The notes beneath the pieces were generated by a model that was given only the letters and a program-made list of their open reading frames with translations, had not been told where the DNA came from and searched no databases. Positions 43,977 to 51,900 of a DNA stretch of 64,000 nucleotides are shown here, one piece after another (within the stretch, counting starts at the first letter, position 1; each line of letters starts with the position of its first letter). Both the position numbers and the translations under genes were made by a program. The stretch spans positions 1,045,501 to 1,109,500 of the forward strand of contig NZ_JAXOJT010000002.1 in the NCBI RefSeq assembly GCF_036663835.1, in the 5' to 3' direction. This stretch comes from Sphingomonas sp. LT1P40. GTDB lineage: Bacteria; Pseudomonadota; Alphaproteobacteria; Sphingomonadales; Sphingomonadaceae.

Positions 43977-45452
43977 ATGATGAATCTTGCTGCTCTTCAA
44001 ATCCATCCCGCTGATAGCGTGGCGACGGCGTTGCGTGACCTAGCCGCAGGGGAAACCATACTCGGCGTGACGCTGAGCGATGCGGTGCCGCGCGCGCACA
44101 AACTGGCGTTGATCCCGCATGCACCGGGCGATCCGGTCGTCAAATATGGCTTTCCGATCGGGCGCGCGACGGCGGCGATCGCGCCGGGTGCGCATGTTCA
44201 TGCGCATAATGTGGCGACTGCGCTGGTGGGTGAGGCGGCCTACGACGCGGGCGCGGGCATCGCGGCGCGCAAGTCGATTCCCTCGCCGGTGCGCTGGCGC
44301 GGCTATGCGCGGGCCGATGGGCGGGCGGGGACGCGCAACGAGATCTGGGTGCTGCCGACCGTTGGCTGTGTCGCGCGCACGGCACAAAAGATCGCGGCGA
44401 AGGCCGGTGTGCTGGTGCCGGCAGGAATCGACGGTGTGCATGCCTTCACCCACCCGTTCGGCTGTTCGCAGCTGGGTGGCGATCTGGATGGGACGCGCTC
44501 GATTTTGGCGGGGCTGGCGCGGCATCCCAATGCGGGTGGGGTGCTGCTGGTCGGGCTCGGGTGCGAATCGAACCAATTGTCGGCGCTGCTGGAAACGCTG
44601 CCAGCCGATGTGCGTGCGCGGGTGCGGACGGTTGGCGCGCAGGCGGCGTCGGACGAGATTGCCGAGGGTGTAGCGGCGGTGCTTGAGCTGGCGGAGATCG
44701 CGGCGACCGCAACGCGTGAGGAAATGGGGCTGGACCGGCTGGTGCTGGGGGTGAAGTGCGGCGGGTCGGACGGGCTGTCCGGGCTGACCGCCAATCCGCT
44801 GGTCGGCGTCATGGCCGATCGCGTGACCGGTGCCGGGGGCACCGCGATCCTGACCGAGATTCCGGAGATTTTCGGGGCCGAGCAATTGCTGATGGCGCGC
44901 GCCGCCGATGCGGCGACGTTCGATGCGATCGGCGCGCTGGTGAACCGCTTCAAACGCTATTTCCTCGACCATGGCGAGCCGGTGTCGGAGAATCCGTCGC
45001 CGGGGAATATCGCGGGCGGCATCACCACGCTGGAGGAAAAGAGCCTGGGCGCGGTGCAAAAGGGCGGGCAGGCGATCGTCACCGATGTGATCGATTATGG
45101 CGCGCAAGTGAAGCGGCGCGGACTGACGCTGCTGGAGGCGCCGGGCAATGATGCGGTGTCGTCGACCGCGCTGTCGGCGGCGGGGGCGACGGTGATTTTG
45201 TTCACCACCGGGCGGGGAACGCCGGTGGGGTTTCCAGCACCGACGCTGAAGATCGCGTCGAATTCGGACCTTGCCGCGCGCAAATCCGGCTGGATCGATT
45301 TCGACGCGGGGCGGGTGTTGACCGAGGGTGCGGATGCGGCGGCGGATCACCTGTTGCAGAAAATCGCCGCGATCGCTTCGGGTGAAGAAGTTGCAGCTGA
45401 GCGCAATGACGAGCGCGAGATTGCGATCTGGAAACGGGGTGTGACGCTATGA
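43977..45452 (+). CDS. uxaA: Altronate dehydratase
   Basis: A 491-residue UxaA/GarD-family dehydratase with an N-terminal SAF domain (ADSVATALRDLAAGETI, HKLALIPHAPGDPVVKYGFPIG) and a large domain with GRAGTRNEIWVLPTVGCVA, FTHPFGCSQLGGD, LGCESNQ, KCGGSDGLSGLTANP and ENPSPGNIAGG. It dehydrates D-altronate to KDG, probably with Fe2+. ATG 43977 or 43980 may be used; no ribosome binding site is seen. It overlaps uxuB by 4 bp. Confidence 0.92.
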   Translation: MMNLAALQIHPADSVATALRDLAAGETILGVTLSDAVPRAHKLALIPHAPGDPVVKYGFPIGRATAAIAPGAHVHAHNVATALVGEAAYDAGAGIAARKSIPSPVRWRGYARADGRAGTRNEIWVLPTVGCVARTAQKIAAKAGVLVPAGIDGVHAFTHPFGCSQLGGDLDGTRSILAGLARHPNAGGVLLVGLGCESNQLSALLETLPADVRARVRTVGAQAASDEIAEGVAAVLELAEIAATATREEMGLDRLVLGVKCGGSDGLSGLTANPLVGVMADRVTGAGGTAILTEIPEIFGAEQLLMARAADAATFDAIGALVNRFKRYFLDHGEPVSENPSPGNIAGGITTLEEKSLGAVQKGGQAIVTDVIDYGAQVKRRGLTLLEAPGNDAVSSTALSAAGATVILFTTGRGTPVGFPAPTLKIASNSDLAARKSGWIDFDAGRVLTEGADAAADHLLQKIAAIASGEEVAAERNDEREIAIWKRGVTL

Positions 45453-46888
45453 ACCGACTGTCGCTTGAGACGCTGGCTGCGCTGCCCGCAGGCGTGGCGC
45501 GTCCGGCCTATGATCCGGCGAGCGTATCGATCGGTGTCGTCCATTTCGGGCCGGGGGCGTTTCACCGGGCGCATCAGGCGGCCTATTTCGACCTGGTGCT
45601 GGCGAGCGATCCGCGTTGGGGAATTGCGGCGGTGTCGCTGCGGTCGGCGGGAACGGTCGAGGCGCTGGCGGCGCAGGATGGGCTTTACACACTGGGTGTA
45701 TTGGACCGCGAGCCGTCGATGCGGGTGATCGGCGCGCATCGTGAGTGGATCGGGCCGGGCGGCGGTAAGCGTGTGGCGGAATTGTTGGCGGACCCGGCGG
45801 TACGGATCGTGACTTCGACGGTGACCGAGAAGGGCTATTGCCTGAGCGGTGACGGGACGCTCGATATGGCGCACCCCGATATCGTACATGACCATGAGGG
45901 TGGCGAGCCGCGGAGTTTCGTGGGCTGGCTGGTAGCCGGGTTCGCGGCGCGGCGGGCCGCAGGGGTGGCTCCATTCGCGGTGCTGTGTTGTGACAATCTG
46001 TCGGGCAACGGCGGCAAGTTGCGTGCGGCGACGATCGCACTGGCGGCGACTCGCGATGCTGAACTGGCGACGTGGATCGCGGCGGAGGCGGCGTTTCCCG
46101 ATACGATGGTTGATTCGATTACGCCCGCGAGCGACGCCGCGTTTCTGGCGCGGATTGCCGACGGGATCGGGCTGAAGGATCGCGCGGCGGTGCAGCGTGA
46201 GGCGTTCACGCAATGGGTGATCGGACCATATGAACTGGCCGACGGCCCCGACCTTGCGGGCGCGGGGGCGACATTGACTAGCGATGTCGGCGGTTATGAG
46301 CGGGCCAAGTTGCGCATTCTGAACGGGCTGCACTCCAGCCAGGCCTATCTGGGGCTGGCGCTAGGACTTGAAACCGTCGCCGATACGATGGTTGAGCCGA
46401 AGCTGGCGGCGTTTGTTGAGCGGCTGGCGCTGGAGGATATCGTGCCGGTGCTCGATCCAGTCGCCGGATTGGACCATGCGGCTTATACGCAGGACGTGCT
46501 GACGCGCTTCCGCAATCCGGCGATCCGGCATCTGTTGTCACAGATCGCGTGGGACGGGTCGCAAAAGCTGCCGTACCGGCTGCTCGATACCGTTGCGGCG
46601 GTGATCCGGGCGGGGCGGCCGGTCGATCGGCTGGCAGTGCCGGTGGCGGCGTGGATGGCGTTTATCGCGGCGCGCGTAGATGCGGGCGAGGCGATTACCG
46701 ATCCCCTGGCCGCGCAACTGGCGGAGGTCGCACTCGGCGCGGACCCGGCACAATTAACGGAACGATTATTGGCACTCGATGCGATTTTCCCGCCCGCACT
46801 GACGGCGTATGCGCCGTTCCGTAACGCCGTCGAAAGCGCGCTTGCCGCGATCCGCAACGGCGAGACTGCGACGTTGCTGGATCGATGA
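45449..46888 (+). CDS. Hexuronate reductase, mannitol-dehydrogenase family (UxuB-like)
   Basis: A 479-residue long-chain polyol dehydrogenase: IGVVHFGPGAFHRAHQAAYFD (NAD-binding start), STVTEKGY, CCDNLSGNG, VDSITP and the catalytic-region motif KLRILNGLHSSQAYLG. By sequence it is UxuB/MtlK-like (fructuronate reductase). It is fused translationally to uxaA (ATGA overlap), which needs altronate, the product of tagaturonate reductase. No mannonate dehydratase (uxuA) is present in the window, so the true substrate may be tagaturonate, or both. Confidence 0.82.
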   Translation: MNRLSLETLAALPAGVARPAYDPASVSIGVVHFGPGAFHRAHQAAYFDLVLASDPRWGIAAVSLRSAGTVEALAAQDGLYTLGVLDREPSMRVIGAHREWIGPGGGKRVAELLADPAVRIVTSTVTEKGYCLSGDGTLDMAHPDIVHDHEGGEPRSFVGWLVAGFAARRAAGVAPFAVLCCDNLSGNGGKLRAATIALAATRDAELATWIAAEAAFPDTMVDSITPASDAAFLARIADGIGLKDRAAVQREAFTQWVIGPYELADGPDLAGAGATLTSDVGGYERAKLRILNGLHSSQAYLGLALGLETVADTMVEPKLAAFVERLALEDIVPVLDPVAGLDHAAYTQDVLTRFRNPAIRHLLSQIAWDGSQKLPYRLLDTVAAVIRAGRPVDRLAVPVAAWMAFIAARVDAGEAITDPLAAQLAEVALGADPAQLTERLLALDAIFPPALTAYAPFRNAVESALAAIRNGETATLLDR

Positions 46889-46905
46889 TACAGCGCCCTT
46901 GTCAA

Positions 46906-46919
46906 TGACACCGGTTTCC
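46906..46919 (+). promoter_or_regulatory. LacI-type operator upstream of the hydratase-exuT unit
   Basis: TGACACCGGTTTCC, 17 bp after the uxuB stop and 36 bp before ATG 46956. A separate operator here suggests that the hydratase and transporter have their own promoter. Confidence 0.65.
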
Positions 46920-46955
46920 ATTACCCCCGGCGCAAAGAAGATGAGTGAGGGGTGG

Positions 46956-47780
46956 ATGAACAGATTGGACGGGATTGCGGAGGCGTTCGTCGCCGCGCGC
47001 CGCACCGCGAGCGGGCTGCCCGACTATCCCGGCGAACCGCCGTCCTCGATCGCGGATGCCTATGCCATTCAGGATCGTGCGCTGGCGCTGGCGAGTGGCG
47101 ATGTCGTGGGGTGGAAAGTCGGCAAGATCGGCCCGCCGCTCGACGGCGAACTGGGCACCAACCGCTTGGCCGGACCGATTTTCGCCGACAGCGTGTGCGA
47201 TGCCACCGACGGGCTGGCGATGCCGGTGTTCGCGGAAGGTTTTGCGGCGGCTGAGGCGGAGTTTCTGCTACGCATCGCCCGCACCCCCGATCCGACGAAA
47301 ACCAGTTACACGATGGAGGAAGCGGCCGACCTGATCGACGCGGTGCATGTCGGACTGGAGATTGCCAGTTCGCCCTTTCCCGGCATCAACGCGATGGGGC
47401 CGTTGGTCACCATTTCCGATTTCGGCAACAATTACGGGCTGGTGATTGGCGATGCGATTGCCAACTGGCACAATGTCGATTTCATCGACTGGCCGGTTTC
47501 CCTGACGATCGACGGTGTCGAGGCGGGCGCGGCGACGGCGGCGCAGATGCTGGACGGCCCAATCGGTGCCGCGCGCTTCCTGTTCGAGGCGCTCGCCGCA
47601 CGCGGCATCGCGCTCAAGGCCGGACAATGGGTTTCGTCGGGCGCAGTAACCGGCGTACACGAAGTCGCGCCGGGCGCGCACGTCGTCGCCATGTTCAAGG
47701 ATATGCGTGTGAGCTGCTCGATCGAAGCAGCCACGCCCGAGAGGAAGCAGGAGAAGCTAAATGGACACGACGCGGGCTGA
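46956..47780 (+). CDS. FAH-superfamily 2-keto-4-pentenoate hydratase-like protein
   Basis: A 274-residue protein of the MhpD/FAH type: VVGWKVGKIGPPLDG, AEAEFLLRIAR (metal-binding Glu pair), AVHVGLEIASSPFPG, ISDFGNNYGLVIG and GQWVSSGAVTGVHEVAPG. Classic members act in aromatic meta-cleavage. Here it sits in the hexuronate regulon, overlapping exuT by 20 bp, so the substrate is probably a keto-deoxy sugar acid. GTGAGGGG before ATG 46956 supports this start; ATG 46941 is an alternative. Confidence 0.75.
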   Translation: MNRLDGIAEAFVAARRTASGLPDYPGEPPSSIADAYAIQDRALALASGDVVGWKVGKIGPPLDGELGTNRLAGPIFADSVCDATDGLAMPVFAEGFAAAEAEFLLRIARTPDPTKTSYTMEEAADLIDAVHVGLEIASSPFPGINAMGPLVTISDFGNNYGLVIGDAIANWHNVDFIDWPVSLTIDGVEAGAATAAQMLDGPIGAARFLFEALAARGIALKAGQWVSSGAVTGVHEVAPGAHVVAMFKDMRVSCSIEAATPERKQEKLNGHDAG

Positions 47781-49080
47781 AAACCCGGCCGAAACGGTAC
47801 GCGCAGCAGTGGTTGCGAAAGTGGGCGGGCGTCGCTGGCTGATTATCGCGCTGCTGTTTTTCGCCACCACGGTCAATTATATCGACCGCACGATGCTGGG
47901 GCTTCTCGCGCCCGGGCTGGGCGAAGAGCTTGGCTGGAACGAGAATGATTACGGCAACATCGTCACTGCGTTTCAGGCGGCCTATGCGTTAGGCTTCTTG
48001 CTGATGGGCTGGCTGGTCGACCGGTTCGGGCCGAAGATCGGCTATGGCATCGCCATCACGATCTGGACGGTGGGCCATGTCGCGCACGGCTTCGCCTCCT
48101 CGGTCGCATCGTTCATGGCGGCGCGCGTCGTGCTGGGCGTGGGCGAGGCCGGGCATTTTCCTTCGGTCGTGCGGGCGAGCAGCGAATGGTTTCCCCAGAA
48201 GGAACGCGCTTACGCCATCGGTTGGGTCAACTCCGCGACCACGATCGGTGTGATCCTGACCGCGCCGACCCTGTGGGTGTTCATGACCTGGCTGGGTTTG
48301 GACTGGCGCGACACCTTTATCTATTCGGGCCTGTTCGGCGTCATTCTGCTGATCCTGTGGCTGAAATTCTATAACAACCCGCGCGAAACCGGCACGGTAA
48401 GCGAGGGCGAGCTGGCGTGGATCGAGCATGATCCGCCGGAACAGGTCGAAAAGATCGGCTGGAGCGCGGTGGTGCGCACGCGCGAGGCATGGGCGTTCGC
48501 CATCGGCAAATTCCTGACCGATCCGGTGTGGTTCCTGATGCTGTTCTGGCTGCCGAAGTATTTCAGCTCGACCTATAATGTCGACCTGAAGGTCGTGCTG
48601 TTGCCGATGATCGTCATGTATCTGTTGTCGGACGTCGGCAGCATCGCGGGCGGGTGGCTGTCGTCCAAACTGATCCAGCGCGGGCATAGCGTGAACTTCG
48701 CGCGCAAGACGACGATGTTGATCGCCGGGTGTTGCGTGTTGCCGTTGCTGTTCGTCAGCGGGCTGGAGAATATGTGGCTGGCAGTGGTGCTGATCGGCAT
48801 CGCGCTGGCGGGGCATCAGGCGTTTTCATCGAACATTCTGTCGATCCCGCCCGACATGTTCCCCAAACGTGCGGTGGGTTCGGTCATCGGGCTGGGCGGG
48901 TTCGCGGGCGGCGTCGGCGGCATGATTATGGCCAAGTCCACCGGGCTGGTTCTGGATGCGACGGCCGGCAATTACACGCTGATCTTTGCGGCGTGCACCG
49001 TGACCTATTTCATCGCGGTCGCGGCGATCCACCTGTTGTCGCCACGGCTGGAGCGGGTCCAGGCGCGTGAAATGACCTGA
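47761..49080 (+). CDS. exuT: MFS hexuronate transporter (ExuT-like)
   Basis: A 439-residue major facilitator of the anion:cation symporter group with about 12 helices: LLFFATTVNYIDRTMLGLLAPG (helix 1), GWLVDRFGPKIGYG (loop 2-3), VVLGVGEAGHFPSVVRASSEWFPQKERAYA and SSNILSIPPDMFPKRAVGSVIGLGGFAGGVGGM. Homologues import galacturonate/glucuronate with protons. Its start overlaps the hydratase end by 20 bp. Placement in the LacI locus supports a hexuronate substrate. Confidence 0.88.
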   Translation: MDTTRAENPAETVRAAVVAKVGGRRWLIIALLFFATTVNYIDRTMLGLLAPGLGEELGWNENDYGNIVTAFQAAYALGFLLMGWLVDRFGPKIGYGIAITIWTVGHVAHGFASSVASFMAARVVLGVGEAGHFPSVVRASSEWFPQKERAYAIGWVNSATTIGVILTAPTLWVFMTWLGLDWRDTFIYSGLFGVILLILWLKFYNNPRETGTVSEGELAWIEHDPPEQVEKIGWSAVVRTREAWAFAIGKFLTDPVWFLMLFWLPKYFSSTYNVDLKVVLLPMIVMYLLSDVGSIAGGWLSSKLIQRGHSVNFARKTTMLIAGCCVLPLLFVSGLENMWLAVVLIGIALAGHQAFSSNILSIPPDMFPKRAVGSVIGLGGFAGGVGGMIMAKSTGLVLDATAGNYTLIFAACTVTYFIAVAAIHLLSPRLERVQAREMT

Positions 49081-49097
49081 TATAATCTGTCGAAAGT

Positions 49098-49145
49098 CCC
49101 GGTTGGGGCGCAATGAAGCTTTGCTGTCATTGCGTCCGAACCGGG
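49098..49145. repeat. Hairpin after exuT
   Basis: Arms 49098-49116 and 49127-49145 pair in 17 of 19 positions around a 10-base loop, 18 bp after the exuT stop. It may end the transcript, although only a short T-rich run follows. Confidence 0.55.
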
Positions 49146-49157
49146 ATTTGGGCATTT

Positions 49158-49173
49158 AGTGTCATATGACGGC
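49158..49173 (+). promoter_or_regulatory. Possible MarR operator at its own start codon
   Basis: AGTGTCATATGACGGC spans the marR ATG (49166) and contains the perfect palindrome GTCATATGAC. It resembles the 16-bp site AGTGTCAAATGATACT in front of hppD, suggesting autoregulation. Confidence 0.4.
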
Positions 49174-49618
49174 AACACTCAAACTCGATGCGTTCCTGCC
49201 TTACCGCCTGTCGGTGGCGTCGAACCGCGTGTCGGGGACGATCGCCGGGGCCTATCACGCCCAGTTCGGCCTGCGCATCCCGGAGTGGCGGCTGGTCACT
49301 GTGCTTGCCGAGTTCGGATCGATGAGCCAGCAGGCGCTGTGTGGACGCACGCGGATGGACAAGGTGACAGTGAGCCGCGCGGCGATCTCGCTGTACGAAC
49401 GCGCGCTGATTACCCGCACGCCTAATCCGGACGACCAGCGCTCGCATCTGCTCGACCTCAGCGGCGATGGCTGGGCACTGTACCGCCAGATCGCGCCCCA
49501 GGCGCTTGAGCTGGAACGTCGCATTTTCGCCAGCCTGACCGACGACGAACAGTCGCAGCTGCGCGCGATGCTGGAACGGGTCGAGGCGGCGGCGGCGGCG
49601 ATCGATCCGGGGTCTTGA
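49166..49618 (+). CDS. MarR-family transcriptional regulator
   Basis: A 150-residue MarR protein with the winged helix: [62 protein letters not shown]. The dimerisation helices are at both ends. No effector is obvious. It is followed by malate synthase, but its start-codon palindrome resembles the hppD upstream site, so homogentisate-pathway control is also possible. Confidence 0.85.
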   Translation: MTATLKLDAFLPYRLSVASNRVSGTIAGAYHAQFGLRIPEWRLVTVLAEFGSMSQQALCGRTRMDKVTVSRAAISLYERALITRTPNPDDQRSHLLDLSGDGWALYRQIAPQALELERRIFASLTDDEQSQLRAMLERVEAAAAAIDPGS

Positions 49619-49688
49619 TCGACCCCGCCCACCTCCTCTAAGCAGCGACCGCCTCCCCAGGGCACACAGGTTACCCAGGAGGATTCCA

Positions 49689-51791
49689 ATGACTGCTTAT
49701 CAGACTCGCGCCGGACTTTCGGTGGCCGAGCCGCTTGCGCGCTTCGTCGAGGAACGGGTGCTGCCCGATCTGGACATCGCGGCCGAGGCGTTCTGGAGCG
49801 ACGCATCGGCGATCTTCGAGAAATTTGCGGGTGAGAATCGCGGGCTGCTGGCGAAGCGCGACATGCTGCAGGAGCAGATCGATGTCTGGTGCATGGACGA
49901 TCCGGCGCGGGCGAGCGATCCGGCGGCGCAGGAAGCGTTCCTGAAATCGATCGACTATCTGGTTGCCGAGCCGGACGAGTTTGCAGTGACGACGGAACAT
50001 GTCGATGCCGAAGTTGCGACGATGGCGGGGCCGCAACTCGTCGTTCCCGCGCTGAATGCCCGATTTGTCCTCAACGCCGCCAATGCGCGATGGGGAAGTT
50101 TGTATGACGCGCTCTATGGCACCGATGCGCTGCCGGGAAATGCGACACCGGGCGGTTATGACGCAGCGCGCGGCGCACAGGTAATCGCCGCGGCGAAAGC
50201 GTTTCTGGATGAGGCCGTACCGCTGACGGGCATGAAGTGGACGGACTTTGCGGGCGGCGACCTGCCATTGGCCGATCCGGCGCAGCTGGTGGGGACGCGC
50301 GGCGAAACGTTGTTGTTCGTGCACAACGGCCTGCATATCGAAGTGGTGATCGACCGCAGCCACATCATCGGGCGCGGCGATCCGGCCGGGATTGCCGATG
50401 TCGTGCTGGAAAGTGCGCTGACCGCGATCGTCGATCTGGAGGATTCGATCGCGGCGGTCGATGCCGAGGACAAGGTCGCGGCCTATGCCAATTGGCTGGG
50501 GCTGATGCGCGGCGATTTGACCGAGACGTTCGAGAAGGGCGGCAAGACGCTGACTCGCGAACTGGCGGCGGACCGTGTGTATCAGCGGCCACACGCCAGC
50601 GATCTGACCTTGCCCGGTCGTTCGCTGCTGTTCGTGCGCAATGTCGGGCATCTGATGACCACGCCAGCGGTGATGATCGAAGGCGGTGAAGCGCCAGAAG
50701 GCATCCTCGACGCGATCATGACCAGCCTTATCGCATTGTATGACCTGCGCGGCCTGGGGACGCATCGCAACAGCCGTGCGGGCAGCGTCTATATCGTGAA
50801 GCCGAAGATGCACGGGCCGCAGGAGGCTGGGTTCACCAACCGGCTGTTCGACGCGGTGGAGGATATGCTGGGCCTCGACCGCCACACGATCAAGGTCGGG
50901 GTGATGGATGAGGAGCGGCGGACCTCCGCCAACCTCGCCGCGTGCATCAAGGCCGTGAAAGGGCGGATCGCGTTCATCAACACTGGCTTCCTCGACCGCA
51001 CCGGCGACGAGATCCATACATCGATGCGCGCCGGGCCGATGGTGCCCAAGGCGGAGATGAAGGCGTCGAGCTGGATCAAGGCGTATGAGGATCGCAATGT
51101 TCGCATCGGGCTGAAGCACGGGCTGTCGGGCAAGGCGCAGATCGGCAAGGGGATGTGGGCGGCACCCGACCGGATGGCGGAGATGATCGAGGTGAAGATC
51201 GGCCATCCGATGAGCGGCGCGAATACCGCGTGGGTGCCTTCGCCGACCGCCGCGACGCTGCACGCGATGCATTATCACAAGGTCGATGTGTTCGCGCGGC
51301 AGCGGGAGATTGCCGGGGAGGCGGTGCCGCCACTCGGGCCATTGCTGACGATCCCGGTGGCACAGGCGGGGCGCAACTGGACGCCGGATGAGGTCGCGCG
51401 CGAGCTGGATAACAACGCGCAGGGCATCCTTGGCTATGTCGTTCGCTGGATCGATCAGGGCGTCGGTTGTTCCAAGGTGCCGGATATCCACGATATCGGC
51501 CTGATGGAGGATCGCGCGACGTTGCGCATCAGCTCGCAGCATATGGCCAACTGGCTGCTGCACGGGGTTGCGACCGAGGACGATATCGATGCGGCGCTCG
51601 TGCGAATGGCAGCGAAGGTCGATGCGCAGAATGAAGGCGATCCGCTATATCAGCCGATGGCGGGGAACGAGAACACCAGCCTGGCGTATCACGCCGCCCG
51701 CTCGCTGGTGTTCGAGGGGTCGGCGCAGCCCAATGGCTATACCGAGCCGCTGTTGCACCGGTTCCGCGCCGAGGCGAAGGCACGCGGCTGA
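49689..51791 (+). CDS. glcB: Malate synthase G
   Basis: A 700-residue Glc[94 protein letters not shown] and [21 protein letters not shown]. It condenses glyoxylate and acetyl-CoA to malate. The length separates it from the shorter AceB form. CCAGGAGGA lies 7 bp before the ATG. No isocitrate lyase gene is adjacent, so glyoxylate may also come from glycolate or purine catabolism. Confidence 0.95.
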   Translation: MTAYQTRAGLSVAEPLARFVEERVLPDLDIAAEAFWSDASAIFEKFAGENRGLLAKRDMLQEQIDVWCMDDPARASDPAAQEAFLKSIDYLVAEPDEFAVTTEHVDAEVATMAGPQLVVPALNARFVLNAANARWGSLYDALYGTDALPGNATPGGYDAARGAQVIAAAKAFLDEAVPLTGMKWTDFAGGDLPLADPAQLVGTRGETLLFVHNGLHIEVVIDRSHIIGRGDPAGIADVVLESALTAIVDLEDSIAAVDAEDKVAAYANWLGLMRGDLTETFEKGGKTLTRELAADRVYQRPHASDLTLPGRSLLFVRNVGHLMTTPAVMIEGGEAPEGILDAIMTSLIALYDLRGLGTHRNSRAGSVYIVKPKMHGPQEAGFTNRLFDAVEDMLGLDRHTIKVGVMDEERRTSANLAACIKAVKGRIAFINTGFLDRTGDEIHTSMRAGPMVPKAEMKASSWIKAYEDRNVRIGLKHGLSGKAQIGKGMWAAPDRMAEMIEVKIGHPMSGANTAWVPSPTAATLHAMHYHKVDVFARQREIAGEAVPPLGPLLTIPVAQAGRNWTPDEVARELDNNAQGILGYVVRWIDQGVGCSKVPDIHDIGLMEDRATLRISSQHMANWLLHGVATEDDIDAALVRMAAKVDAQNEGDPLYQPMAGNENTSLAYHAARSLVFEGSAQPNGYTEPLLHRFRAEAKARG

Positions 51792-51900
51792 AATCGAACG
51801 ATTTATCGCTTGAACCTTCCACCCGCTCGCTCGTTAGGTTAGCGAGCGGGTGCGCGCCAATGTCGGCTTGAGCGCGATCCCCTCGGGAGATTTGGAAATT

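Noticed and set aside
49671..51563. 630-codon open frame on the minus strand
   Set aside because: It lies wholly opposite malate synthase G, whose motifs are clear; the His/Arg-rich translation is typical of an antisense shadow in GC-rich DNA.
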